Source of the DNA: Pyrus communis
Taxonomy: Eukaryota > Streptophyta > Magnoliopsida > Rosales > Rosaceae
Assembly: GCF_963583255.1 (NCBI RefSeq)
Contig: NC_084814.1
Coordinates: 16,973,464-17,037,463, forward strand
Direction of reading: 5' to 3'
Length of the DNA: 64,000 nt
Part shown: piece after piece, positions 21,985 through 37,554 of the stretch
Numbering within the stretch: position 1 is the stretch's first letter
How the letters are laid out: the number at the start of each line of letters is the position of its first letter
Program-made: the position numbers and the translations under genes
The notes under the pieces: model-generated
The model's input: the letters and a program-made list of their open reading frames with translations, nothing else
Databases searched by the model: none
What the model was told of the DNA's origin: nothing

Positions 21985-24900
21985 ATGGCGGGTCTTGGCG
22001 TTTTGTATTGGATTTTGCTTTTGGGTTTGATTTTCTTGCAAGGAAATGCAGACCCAGTTGAGGATAAGCAGGCATTGCTCGATTTCTTGAACAATTTGCC
22101 TCACTCTCGCACTCTGAATTGGAATGAGAGCGGTCCTGTGTGTGACCACTGGACTGGAGTGACTTGTAGTGAGGATAAGTCTCACGTGATAGCCGTCCGA
22201 TTGCCCGGCATTGGCTTTACCGGCCAGATTCCTGCCTACACGCTTAGCCGCCTCTCGAGGCTGCAGATTTTGAGTCTTCGATCCAATGTGATTAGTGGGG
22301 AGTTCCCTTCTGATTTTTCCAATCTGAAGAACTTGTCTTTTCTGTATCTTCAGTTCAACAACTTCTCTGGGCCATTACCCTTGGACTTCTCAGTTTGGAA
22401 GAACCTCACCATTGTCAATCTGTCTAACAATCACTTCAATGGGAGCATTCCTTTTTCACTCTCGAATTTGACTCAGCTTTGGGGATTGGATCTTGCAAAC
22501 AACTCACTTTCGGGTGAAATCCCTGATCTTCAATCGCATAAATTGCAGCAGCTTAACTTATCTAACAACAAGCTGAATGGTATTGTCCCCGAATCACTTC
22601 AGAGGTTTCCGAGGTCTGCGTTTATTGGTAACAACATTTCTTTTGCAAGTTTTCCACCTGAGTATCCTCCTGTTCTTCCGCCCGCCCCTAAACCATATCC
22701 GAAACCTAAGAATGGTGGGAAGCTTGGGGAGACAGCACTGCTGGGAATTATAATTGCTGGTGCTGTTTTAGGCATTGTAGCGTTTGCATTTCTGATACTT
22801 GTTTTCTGCTCAAGAAGAAAGAAAGAAGATGGGCTTTCTGGAAAGTTGTCCAAGGGGGGAATGTCACCAGAAAAGGTGATCTCACGGAGTCAAGATGCGA
22901 ATAATAAACTGGCTTTCTTTGAGGGCTGCCACTACGCATTTGATCTGGAGGATTTATTGAGGGCTTCAGCTGAGGTGCTTGGAAAGGGGACATTTGGTAC
23001 AGCGTATAAGGCAATACTAGAAGATGCAACCTGTGTGGTGGTGAAGAGGTTGAAGGATGTCAATGTTGGAAAGCGGGACTTTGAGCAACATATGGAGGTT
23101 GTCGGCAATATTAGGCATGAAAATGTGGTGGAATTGAAGGCGTATTATTATTCCAAAGATGAGAAGCTGATGGTATATGATTACTACAATCAAGGGAGTG
23201 TCTCTGCTTTATTACACGGTAACTTACTGTCTTCCATATTTCATATTTGATAAATGTTAGCCTGGTCACGCTGATAATCTTTCTGTTGAAAAGTGTTGAA
23301 TGTAAATAGCTGACTGTTGTACCTCTTTCTTTTGAAGTTAATAATACCCTTGATATCCTGTACGTTATCGATGTTATCTTTCTACAAGTACTCAGCAGCA
23401 TCTAACACTGGTGGAATAACTTGTATTCAGTCATTATAATATGTTGGAACTGTACTACTAGGTATGTGATAGATCCATTTGGAACTAGCCCGAAACCTAG
23501 ATGAATACTATGAGTCTTCGCTTCAACTCAATGTTTTTAACTGGTCTTCGGTCGTCAAATATTAGAACATGTCTTGGTTTTCTGGATGTATATGGGATCA
23601 AAACTTGTTAAAAGATATTCTGCTGGTACATGGTGTAGACTTTGGATAATTCAGTTAACTCCTTTGCCAAGTAACACTTCTACTATTCCTGTGGCTTAGA
23701 ATTGTTTAATGCTTGAATTTTGAGGTTTAGAAGCTAATCTTGTTTTAATCAATAAAACAATAATTACCCTTTTTTAGTCGAGTAATACTATATGGTTCAT
23801 ACCAACACTGTGTGAAGTTTGTGGTACATCACTTGCTGCTTCACTAGTCAAGAGAAAGTAGCTTCATAGAGTCTGAGTGCGTTCACTGGTGTTACTGTGC
23901 CTTATACCTTTGTAAGGCTTCAACATTTCTTTGACCAAGAAATATAAGTTTTGAAACTAGGATAATCCATGGTTAATCAATACAAAGTGATATTTTGGAC
24001 ATCAGGGAGTAAATATCTGTCTGAAAAGCTTCTTTGGGTAGAAGTTCCTCTGGTTCTTCCATTCTAGAGTTCTTTGTTTGTAAACCCCGTGGTGCGTTGG
24101 AAGTGTTCATTCCGTCAAGGTAGGGACAGGCAAATACTGTATTTTACACATCATGCGCTATTCTTTGGTGCATCCTAGTTTTATCTTGATCAAGCCTTCA
24201 AACCCCCAAAAGTTGTGGCTGGTAATCGGGAGGAACTCAATTTTATTGATGAAAATATGTTGTAGTTCTCGGCATTGACATCTTTTGGTATGACAATATT
24301 TGGTTGGTGGTATGCTTGGCATTCTTACTCCATTGTCTATGCTGCACGCATCATCCCTGTAGTAGCGACTAATATATATCCTGCAATATTCTTTCCATTT
24401 TCAGGTAGAAGAGGAGAGGGCAGAAATCCTTTAGATTGGGATACCCGACTGAGAATAGCAATTGGAGCTGCAAGAGGAATTGCTCATATTCATACAGAGA
24501 ATGGTGGGAAGCTTGTCCACGGAAACGTCAAAGCCTCAAACATCTTTGTAAACACTCAACAGTATGGTTGTGTTTCTGATGTTGGTTTGGCAACTATAAC
24601 GAGCTCACTGGCCCCACCAATCTCTCGTGCTGCTGGTTACCGAGCTCCAGAAGTGACAGACACTAGGAAATCAGGACAACCTGCTGATGTCTACAGCTTT
24701 GGGGTTGTGTTACTGGAACTCCTTACTGGAAAATCCCCAATCCATACTACAGCTGGCGATGAGATCATCCATTTGGTCAGGTGGGTTCATTCAGTTGTCC
24801 GAGAGGAGTGGACAGCGGAAGTGTTTGACTTAGAGCTGATGAGGTATCTATACATAGAGGAGGAAATGGTGGAGATGTTACAGATAGCCATGTCTTGTGT

Positions 24901-25060
24901 TGCAAGGATGCCTGATCAACGACCTAAAATGCTGGATGTAGCGAAGATGATAGAAAACGTCCGCCGGGCTGATAATGACAATCGACCATCTTCTGAAAAC
25001 AGATCCGAGAGCTCAACACCACTGCCGGTGGTTAGAGCAGAAAATCCAACTTCACAATGA
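21985..25060 (+). CDS. LRR receptor-like pseudokinase (LRR-RLK subfamily III type)
   Basis: Exons 21985-23218 and 24405-25060 (intron 1186 bp, GT-AG) join in frame to give 629 aa. Residues 1-22 form a signal peptide; the LRR N-cap lies at about 26-61 ([14 protein letters not shown]); five to six LRRs at about 68-205; a Pro-rich stalk at about 223-242; a membrane span at 251-275 followed by RRKK. The kinase domain starts at about 331 with [11 protein letters not shown] and VVVKRLK (Lys354 in the VAIK position). The catalytic loop reads HGN (450-452) instead of HRD and the DFG motif reads DVG (470-472), so it is probably a weak or inactive kinase acting as scaffold or co-receptor at the plasma membrane. 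Architecture and intron position match the family annotated as probable inactive receptor kinase At4g23740; the ligand is unknown. ATG 21985 was chosen because the signal peptide follows directly. Confidence 0.93.
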
Positions 25061-25268
25061 GCGAGCGCCACTTGCCATTTTTCCCTTCTGGTGTAATTTC
25101 ATTTCATCTCAAATGCTTTTGGTCTAGTTAGTGAACAAATATGTGGTAATTTTTATTTTCTTTATCAAGTTGATCCCATTTAGGTAGAAAGTTAGGTCAT
25201 TGTCAATGTATTAGTGGCTGTTGATTCTCACAATGGCATTCCAAATTATGTTTTGTTTGTTCAAAGTT

Positions 25269-25328
<60 letters not shown>

Positions 25329-25821
25329 ACGAAGTTTTTCACTTTTCAGGGCTGCAAGTTAAGTTTGATGCTGATTTCTACGTGGCCAAAGTTCATCTGA
25401 ATGTGAAGAATATTGGAGGGAGAACTCAAAATTTCGAGGTGAGTTGCGGAGAGATTCGAAAGTAGTGGTGGGGAAAAGCACTCTCCCTGAATTCTTTTCG
25501 GTGTGCCTTGACCTCGGTGGAGGATGACTTCCGTGATTCGAAATATTAATCTGACATGTAGCTGTATCATGGAAGTTGCTCTCGCTTTAATGGTTGAATA
25601 TACACTTGTGAGAAGAAATCAAAATTTGTTAAATACCTTTTGCATTGATGCTTTCCCAAGTGAGAAGAAGAGAATTCACAAAGGGGAGCCAACAGCCAAG
25701 AGTGACTTTGAAATTCTCCCTACATAGAAAGTTTATACTCATGAATCTAATACGTAAATCAAATTCTACACATATCAAGGGTAACTTTTCTAACCATTTT
25801 TCAACCATGGATTAACAATTA
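25061..25821. other. 3' region of the receptor kinase gene and intergenic DNA
   Basis: Presumed 3' UTR in the first 150-200 bp. After a (TC)n run, the text at 25360-25465 keeps an open frame (LQVKFDADFYVAKVHLNVKNI...) that I do not recognise and do not call a gene. Confidence 0.4.
25270..25326. repeat. (TC)n microsatellite
   Basis: About 28 uninterrupted TC units. Confidence 0.95.
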
Positions 25822-28393
25822 CAGTAAAATCTCTCCAAAGTAATACTCTAGAAAGATATAACTTCCTTAAAGTCATAAAAAATTCCGGTCCCAACTTGTG
25901 ACACACCCCGTCCCGAAGGAGGGCATGCTGGCCGTCACGTGAGAGTGACGTAACCATTTGCACAGTTCGGAAGCTTTAAAGATATACAACTTCTAAAATG
26001 AAACACCCGAAGGTGAGTCCTTATTTGGTCCATTCTGTCAGAACACCGTTGAACTTCCTCGTAGTCACCACACCTTTGCATTTCCTTAAACCTGGAGGGG
26101 CGCAAAACAAAATTGAGTGGGTCAGCAAAACGAACGTATTCAAAACCTTCTTTTCTCTTTTGCATATACTAACCCCTCGCTGTAAAACAAGTATAATTTC
26201 CCAGAAAATAAACATATATACGTATGTATAAATATGCCAAACATGCTCAAGGGTATATCATTCATGCTCAAGAATATGCCATGTCGGAAACTCATAATGA
26301 AATGTAAGTGCTCATGTATAATTCACATCAATAACATATAATCCGGCAGCCGGGAGTCACCTAACGTGACCTGTACGGCTGCATATAGAGCTCAAATCTC
26401 AACTCAATAACTGAATCTGCACACAAGTCGGAACCACCTAACGTGGTCTGTACGACAGGCTGGGTGTAATATATATATGCTCTAGTGCTACGATCACGTG
26501 AAGCTGTGCGATAAATCGCGGGTCACCTACAAGTCGGAACCACCTAATGTGGTCTGTACGACAGGCTTGCACCTAACTTGGATCCAAGGCGAGCATGCGG
26601 TGCTGGTGAACATACACGTGAAGGCTGTGCCCTGGCCTCGGGCGGGAGCACTAACACCGGGGGTGCAGATTATGAGCTCTCTAACATCTCATACTACTAC
26701 TGAATACAAACATGAATACCACTTACCTGGCACTTACCTGTGCGTCCACAGCACCAAATACACATATATAAATGTATGCCACTACTAATGCATGTGATGA
26801 TAGTATTTCAATCGTATTCCAAACGTATTTCATACGTATATCAAATGTATTTCGTACGTATATCAAATGTATATTAAATGTAGCTTACCTGGGCCTCCTC
26901 AGCACCATGCAACAGTATGCATAATTATGGTAATGCACATATTAAAATATGATGCATATATGACAGGATATTTAATTCGTATTTCTTTTAAAATACGTTT
27001 TCTGGGAAATACGTCAAGCATACGTATATATATATATACTGAAAAATAACTGCCCACTCACTGATCACATCGACGTCTCATAGGTCCCTGAACCTCCCCT
27101 AGCTTGGTTACATTCCTCCTCTGTATAATTTTCACCTATACAAAAAGTAACCAAATTGACGTTATTTAACGCACATACACCAAACATTCGTCCATAACTT
27201 TCTCATACGTTGCTCAATTTGGGTGTATGAATATACCACGGTGATCTACACGACGTCACGAACGCGTGACAATTTTCAGAACTCAATTTGGAGCTCTCAC
27301 GCGCCCCCACGCGCACTGTTCACGCGCTGCCCACGCGCGCGTCTTCTTCCTCGCGTCGCCGGACTGGTTTCGCCGGCGGTGGGTGTTTTGCCGGAATTTC
27401 TGGGTAAACTTCAAAGTGTCATAACTTCTTCATTTCTTAACCATTTTCGACGTACTATATATCAAAATGAAGGTATTGACGAGACGAACACATCCATACC
27501 TGCCTTGACCCCTAACTCGCCGTGGATTCGCCGGAAAAACCCTCGAAAGCTCCGGCCAACTTTGACCACGATGATCCCGACGTCCAATTCCTTCAAACGA
27601 AGCACTCCGAGCTTCCTTAGGACCTCACCAAGCTTCCTACAAGCTGAAAATGGTATGGTTGCACTCGTACGAGCTTCACGAGTTCGATGGTGTCCTTAGT
27701 TTCTTCGATCCATCAAGGTTTGGGTGATTTGTGTGTCGTCCGTACGTTTTTGAAGAAAGAAGAAGGAAGAACGGAGCTTGGGAGAGAGAGAGAGAAGAGA
27801 CAGAAAAGAGACAGAGGGAGAGGAAATCACGGGAGAGAAAGAGAGTGTGTGAGTGTGTGTGTGGTCCTACAACACTACACAACACAACACTACACGTAAA
27901 TGTAACGAACTAGGGGTAAAATTGTAATTTCAAATGTACGTTTCGATATTTCCGGGACGGGATGTCACAACTTGGGACTAGTTTTGTATAGGAATAAACT
28001 TCACATTAATACGTTACAAATTTCTTAAGGAAACACACCTCTACGTTGTTATAAATGTTGCTTCCGGTTGGAGTTTGATGTTTTCTTCTTGCACAACTCA
28101 ACACGAATATGTCCGGTTAACTGATTTTTCATAATGACCTTGGGTGGCATGGCTGATTTGAAGGTGAAAAAAAAGGCATCCAAAACCCTTTATACACAAC
28201 AGGGCCTTGGGCATCAAGGAACAACGCCTTAGAGTACAAGTAAAGAAATTATATACGTGCAAGAAATAAAATACATGGTGCCCAATGAATCCTAAATAAG
28301 AAATGCAACATTCATTAAGGATAAATAAGCCAATAAATAATATTTTTTTAACTACACCTCTATCAATTTTATAACTTTATAGAGGTTTTATTG
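25822..28393. mobile_element. TIR element interrupted by a 2.07-kb insertion
   Basis: The left end CAGTAAAATCTCTCCAAAG matches the reverse complement of the right end (TTTATAGAGGTTTTATTG, ending 28393) with a few changes. The flanks AACAATTA and AACAATGT could be a decayed 8-bp target duplication. A partial second copy at 41795-42179 lacks the inner insertion. No transposase is visible. The family is not certain; hAT or Mutator-like are both possible. Confidence 0.6.
25898..27968. mobile_element. 2071-bp insertion with 5-bp target duplication (solo LTR candidate)
   Basis: Flanked by AACTT at 25893-25897 and 27969-27973. The ends GTGACACACCCCGTCCCG and CCGGGACGGGATGTCAC are imperfect inverted repeats of each other. 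The related copy at 41.8 kb runs through this point without the insertion. Inside are two copies of AAGTCGGAACCACCTAA...GTACGACAGGCT (about 26.42 and 26.53 kb) and no transposase or gag-pol. Size and 5-bp duplication fit a solo LTR, but the ends are not clean TG...CA, so a TIR element remains possible. Confidence 0.65.
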
Positions 28394-29050
28394 AACAATG
28401 TAAATATACAAGTAAATTCTGAAAAACAACCAAAAGCGATGTTTTTTTTTTCAAAATGCATTTCAAATGCTTTTAGAACCAAAAAATATTCGCTTATTTC
28501 AAAAACACTTCTAAACATACTCTATATTGATAAGCGAGGTATAACTGCTACTTAAAATTCAAATACATCCCTTAAAAAAAAAAATTCAAATATCATGAAA
28601 AGACTAAAAGAACAAATGACTGGTTATAATAAAGCATAAGACTTTAATACAATGACAATTTTTTGTTAAACAAAACCATAAGGTATAAAGTTTTGAATCT
28701 CAAATTAATATTTTTTAAATTTATATATCTGATGAAAACTGTTATTAGTATTCCAAAATTTTCATTTTACACTCCTCACAAGTGTTTTTTTTTTTCTAAT
28801 TATAAAAAATTTGATTTTTTTTTTTAAATGTCAATAACAATTTCCTATCTATTATTCGGAAAAATTTCTCCTTATTTACGAATAATGTCAATAGGATGGC
28901 ACACTTTGATTGAAGTGATGCGTTAAATGACACAAATACCCCTTTCCTCCTTCCCTAGAAGTGATTTAGAGTGGTTGTTCAAAGAGCTACCCACCTTCTC
29001 AATAAACTCAAAAGACCTTAAAACCAAAAGAAAGCATTAAATCAAAATCA
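28214..29050. repeat. Direct repeat copy A (pair with 31152-31995)
   Basis: About 837 bp starting TCAAGGAACAACGCCTTAGAG and ending AAATCAAAATCA. It matches copy B at well over 90 percent by eye. It includes the right end of the interrupted TIR element plus about 650 bp of flanking sequence, so it is a duplication and not a transposon copy as such. Confidence 0.88.
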
Positions 29051-31151
29051 CTGATGCTTTCAGCCTACTGATGCTCACCTACTAATGCTACATATGAAAA
29101 CCAAAAAGTTGCAATACTGCCCAAAACAACAGTGAAAAAAAAACATATATATTGTTCATTGGATTTGCTTTTTAATTAATCGTATATATTGTTCACTGGA
29201 TTACCTTTTCCACTATGAAGTAATTTAGCTTTGTAAAAAGCTGTAGGCATATATTAACTTAATTGCATCATGTTTGCTCCACTAACAATATGTTTCTTTG
29301 TTTTACATATGTAATATTACGGTTTCTTTGATAGATTATATGGCCACCTCACGTAATTGGAATGATCATGACGAGGATGTACTGCTTACCATCCTCGAGG
29401 AGATGGTAGTTGATGGTGTTAGGTGTGAGACCGGCAGTTTTAAGGATGGTACATTTGTAATGGTTGCCACCAAGATGAGGGAGATGATTCCGGGCATTAA
29501 TATAGAGCCAAAGCATATACAAAACAAGTTGAAGTGTCTAAAAGAAAAGTATTCCTCTGCATATGACATGATGAATACCTCTGGATTTGGTTGGGATGAT
29601 GAAAAAAAATGTGTTGTTGTGGATAGTGACGATGTACTTCAGCTGTGTGTGAAGGTACAATTTGTTTCTTATTCTTTTTCAATTAGTTGCTTTAAAAGTC
29701 ATAACTATGATTTCTTTGGGTTCTTATTGTAGAAACATCCTAATGCATCTTACAAACCGAATAAGCCATTTTCGTTGTATCCACGCTTATGTACGGTGTT
29801 TGGGAGAGATCAAGCCAAGGGTAGTATGGCTGAATCAGCAGCAGATGCAATTGAAAACATGGGATTGGAAAATGAGGATGATGATGAAACATTGAGATGC
29901 CTCCGACTTCACCTACCCCATCTCCTTCTATTGGTACATCCAGTGCATCTCAACCTATTAGGAAGAGGAAAAGGAATAAGAATAATGCTGATGCAAATAT
30001 TTTAGTTGTTATCCGTGAGGGTTGGGATAAAGCAGTTACTGAAATGAAGAATTTAGGTGAAAGTTTTACTTTGAGAGAAGCGAAAGCCAAGTTAATTTCT
30101 CAGCTTCAGGCCATGGGTCTCCTATATAATCAGGTGTTGAGAATTTCAATGAAATTAGTGAAAGATACTGATATGATGAGTATTTGGTGTACCCTAGCTC
30201 TCACAAGGCAGATTTCATTAAAATGTATATGGATGGCATCTGAGCATTAGGGGGTTTAGTATGATATGAACTACATCAACTTCTGAGGTTTAGTAAGACA
30301 TTATCTTTCTTTTTTTTTTCTTTTTTTTTCCTGAAGTTAGGACGAATGTTTAATTTGGGACTTCATGTTTAAGTTCTGGATATTTCATGTTTATTGCTTT
30401 AGCAAGATAATATCATTAAACTTATATATTTTTCATCCTTGCATGGCAACCAATGCCATAGACATCCAATTGTCTCACAACTTAACTTATAATATACATA
30501 TTGTTTGACACAATTTGCATTTCAATGTGATGACGAAGAGATGAAAGCAGATTGTGTCAAAGATTCCAACATAGCCATTGCATCAACAGTTGTTCTACCA
30601 CGCCAACCTCTTCATATGTAATTCATCACATATACATAACCATATACATATTGTGGTTACACTGCCATGTACCAAGTGCCAAGCCAATGGCATGCTCTCA
30701 CCCTATTATTTTTTTAAATCACATAAAATTAATTGATGTATTATCCCACTAAATTAATTATATGAGCAACAAAGTACAAATACATGTCTCTTGTTTTCTG
30801 TTATACATGGTACGAAATATGAACACATCCAAGTATAGTGTACAAAATATATCATAGATAAGCAACATCATGAAGAAGAAGAAGAAAAAAAAAATGTTCT
30901 GTCCCGACCCAAACATTGTACCAAACAACAGACGAAACAAGGATAACTTAGTCATTTTAACATTTTGGTTCCGTTCTGTCCTGCGCTTACCAAACACAAA
31001 ACGGAACAACTCTCTCGTTCTGTCATGCGCATACCAAACATCACATGAAACCACTATTTTGTCATGTCCCGTCTCATCCCGTCCTGTCCCGTCCCATCAC
31101 GTCCTGTCCCGTCCCGTCCCATTCCATCCCGTTTGCGTATCAAATGGCCCC
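29051..31151. mobile_element. Remnant of a PIF/Harbinger-type element
   Basis: The right edge, read on the minus strand, starts GGGGCCATTTGATACGC and continues into GGGACGGGACGGGAC-like subterminal repeats. It abuts TCA, a plausible 3-bp target, at the start of direct repeat copy B. The segment carries a Myb/SANT-like gene, the usual companion of Harbinger transposases. No left terminal repeat and no transposase are present, so the left part is probably deleted. The family call is inferred. Confidence 0.45.
29340..30250 (+). pseudogene. Myb/SANT-like DNA-binding domain protein, frameshifted
   Basis: Exon 1 (29340-29654) encodes MATSRNWNDHDEDVLLTIL... through NKLKCLKEKYSSAYDMMNTSGFGWDDEKK, the Myb/SANT-like fold found in Harbinger companion proteins and related plant proteins. 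A GT-AG intron (29655-29732) leads to exon 2, which opens with KHPNASYKPNKPFSLYPRLCTVFG. At about 29893, just before ATGCCTCCG, the frame breaks by one base; the other frame continues with a Ser/Pro stretch, a basic RKRKRNK patch and a helical tail to TAG at 30248-30250. It may bind DNA for a transposase. As it stands it makes a truncated protein. A host copy of the same family is an alternative origin. Confidence 0.7.
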
Positions 31152-31995
31152 TCAAGGAACAACGCCTTAAAGTACAAGTAAAGAAATTACATATGTGCAA
31201 GAAATAAAATACATGGCCCCCAATGAATCCTAAATAAGAAATGCAACATTCATTAAGGATAAATAAGCCAATAAATAATATTTTTTAACTACACCTCCAT
31301 CAATTTTATAACTTTATAGAGGTTTTATTGAACAATGTAAATCTACAAGTAAATTATGAAAAACAACCTAAAGCGATGTTCTTTTTTCAAAAAGCATTTC
31401 AAATGCTTTTAGAATAAAAAAATATTCGCTTATTTTAAAAACACTTCTAAACATATTCTATATTGATAAGCGAGGTATAACTGCTACCTAAAATTCAAAT
31501 ACATCCCTTGAAAAAAAAAATTTCAAATATCATGAAAAGACTAAAAGAACAAATGCCTGGTTATAATAAAGCAGAAGACTTTAGTACAATGACAATCTTT
31601 TGTTAAACAAAATCATAAGGTATAAAGTTTTGAATCTCAAATTAATATTTTTAAAATTCATATATCTAATGAGAACTGTTATTAGTATTCCAAAATTTTC
31701 ATTTTATATTTTTCAAAAGTGTATTTTTTTTTTCTAATTATAAAAAATTAAAATTTTTTTTTTTTAAAATGTCAATAACAATTTCCTTTCTATCATATAG
31801 AAAAATTTGTCCTTATTTATGAATAATGTCAATGGGATGGCACACTTTGATTGAAGTGATGCTTTAACGAAATGACACAAATGCCCCTTTCCTCCTTCCC
31901 AAGAAGTGATTTTGAGTGGTTGTTCAAAGAGCTACCCACCTTCTCAATAAACTCAAAAGACCTTAAAACCAAAAGAAAGGATTAAATCAAAATCA
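31152..31995. repeat. Direct repeat copy B
   Basis: About 844 bp matching 28214-29050 in the same orientation. Its right end runs directly into the leader of the E2 gene, so this copy is in the native promoter position and copy A is likely the displaced duplicate, or the two were separated by the intervening insertion. Confidence 0.88.
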
Positions 31996-32146
31996 ATAAC
32001 AAAGCAGGAGGGTCTCTCAGGTCAAAGGTAACCCTCTCTCTCTCTCTCTCTCTCGATAATTTTGCAGAAATTTAATTTGGGGATTTTTCACTGAGGTGAT
32101 TTTATGATCTAGGGTTTGTTTGGTTGAATTTTTGTTTGTGAAGGTG

Positions 32147-35712
<3,566 letters not shown>

Positions 35713-36290
35713 TCTGGGCGATGCTAGGACCGTGTGAAGGACTGCTTCTTTTCTTGTGGCAGTATGATCATTTGATCAGATGTATGAATGGATGTGTGTT
35801 CTGTTCTTTACATAAGCGGACCAAAAGGGAGAGTTTACTGCCCTCGGAACACTATATTGCTTTCGAATTGTTTGTTATGCAAAAGTTTATATATGAGACT
35901 CTGAAACCATTCTCTCCCTCTAACAAAGTGCTGCTGAAAATGAACTTCTTTGGCCCCTCCTAGAAAATATTTGTTCCGGCTTTTTGCAATTCACATTTTG
36001 ACACATGCAAAATTAACTCGTTAGAAACGCAACAAAAGTTTTATGTGTGAAAATGTGATTGGCAGATAAGCAGGAATGTCTATTTACAATTGGAGGAGTC
36101 ATAGCAGATAATGGCCACAAGAAGAATGAACCTACGAGAATCTAAGTACGTTGCACTAAGTGCTAGTGGTTGAAGCGTTTTAGCTGTTAAATTTGATTTT
36201 CATGACTATTATATTTTTTTTATTTTTGTTTTAGTCATTTATTTTTGGTACCACTTTGTGTGCGTATTGTTAAGAAAAAATGGTTGTAAA
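35713..36290. other. 3' UTR of the E2 gene and intergenic DNA
   Basis: The first 250-300 bp are probably the E2 3' UTR. No further gene seen. Confidence 0.45.
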
Positions 36291-36294
36291 ATAA

Positions 36295-36370
36295 GATGGA
36301 GTTAGTTAAGTTGGATAGAGCTTACTATTTGGCAGGGGTCTTTGCATTCAAGTTCGAATTTCCATTGATC
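36295..36370 (+). mobile_element. tRNA-like SINE fragment
   Basis: TTAGTTAAGTTGGATAGAGC (36302-36320) resembles a pol III A box and AAGTTCGAATTTC (about 36350-36362) a B box, spaced about 35 nt apart as in tRNA-derived SINEs. No clear tail or target duplication was found, so this is a weak call. Confidence 0.4.
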
Positions 36371-36902
36371 GATTTAATGCATTTATCCTACCATTGTACG
36401 TTACGCTAGTGGTTTTTTTGCAACCCCATGAGGAAGACTCGAGCTGAAACTCACTAGGCGGACGTTGGAGGCCGAGTCCGCCTGAACAACCCTGATCAGC
36501 TTCTTTCATCAAGCAACACAGCCTAGCCTAGGGACTTTTTTGGATGCTCCGAAGTATCCAGTATTCTAAGAGTTTTAACAATTAGATTTTTATTTAAAAA
36601 TATCAAAATAAGATCTAACGGTTAAAATATCAGAAGTACTGGGTACAACCAGAATGCCCATGAATTCAGCGCCTAGCCTAAGTCCCAACCCGATGTGATT
36701 TGAAACCTCCCAAAGCAAAAAAAGTCCTTGGTATTCTTTGTCCGTATCGAACAGGAATGTGTACTGTGTAGTGTTCATTTTGTAGTGGGCTTCAAAGGGG
36801 TTGGCCCAAATCCATTTTAAAGGGTGAGTTGATTAATAGGAGGAGACCTAGATACCCCAACAATCAAAGTTATTTTTTAGGGATCAACTTGGATGTTACG
36901 AG

Positions 36903-37010
36903 AAAAGATAACTTTGAACCACATTATTATTAATATATTGTGAGGTTAAACTCACATCTTTTTCCATTAGTATATATAATACCATTCAAAAAAAAAAAAA
37001 AAAAAAAAAA
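36903..37010 (+). mobile_element. Short retroposon with poly(A) tail and 15-bp target duplication
   Basis: CTTGGATGTTACGAG (36888-36902) is repeated with one mismatch at 37011-37025. The 108 bp between them end in a run of 23 A. Long target duplication plus poly(A) is the signature of LINE-mediated insertion; the body is a very short, 5'-truncated copy of an unidentified source. Confidence 0.7.
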
Positions 37011-37025
37011 CTTGGATATTACGAG

Positions 37026-37494
37026 CAACTTTTGTCTTTCGATTCCCCAAAAACTAACCTCTAACCTCTTGTTTTTGTTGGGTAAGTTCAAGTTACTAGT
37101 TTCTACTCAATGTGAGCGTAGTTATAATTGTCAGATCGACAAGTTCATCGTGAGTTACGACGGATCGCAATCAGCTGAGTGGTGTTCCCATCAAAGTACG
37201 AATTCGTAACGAAGATGCACCTAACCTGGATTTAGTAAAGCATGCATGCTTTCATGGCATTTGGATGGTGTGATCGGGTGGGTAGGCCATTTCCATTTTT
37301 GTTGCCTTTTCAACCTCAAGCAACTGTTTGAGATCAGAAGTCCCCTCTGTCTCTTTGATCTTCCAAAATATTATAAACAATGACAGTAGCTGATCATGTG
37401 CCGCTGCCAGCCAAACCAAAACCCTAGAGAGACAGTACACGGTAACTAGAATAAGGACTTACTGGAACTAGGTTTCCATCCACCGCGGACTCCC
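37026..37494. other. Intergenic DNA
   Basis: No gene or repeat recognised. Confidence 0.4.
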
Positions 37495-37554
37495 GGTCTA
37501 ATAATATAATGTTATGTGTGAATTTCTTTCTACATAGCATTGCATTATTAGACC
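37495..37554. repeat. Short imperfect hairpin
   Basis: Arms 37495-37517 (GGTCTAATAATATAATG...) and 37532-37554 pair over 23 nt with a few mismatches around a 14-nt loop. It is compatible with a tiny foldback element or a small-RNA precursor; no expression can be inferred. Confidence 0.5.

Noticed and set aside
25360..25465. Possible exon downstream of the (TC)n run
   Set aside because: An acceptor-like TTTTCAG precedes it, but there is no recognised family and no partner exon; too weak to call.
27223..27699. Open frame of 158 codons
   Set aside because: Lies wholly inside the 2.07-kb insertion, has no recognisable domain and no better codon character than the other frames.
31060..31140. CCCGTC/CCCATC repeats taken at first for a CRISPR-like or satellite array
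   Set aside because: Units are degenerate 5-6 bp motifs without spacers; they fit the subterminal region of a Harbinger-type element in a plant genome.
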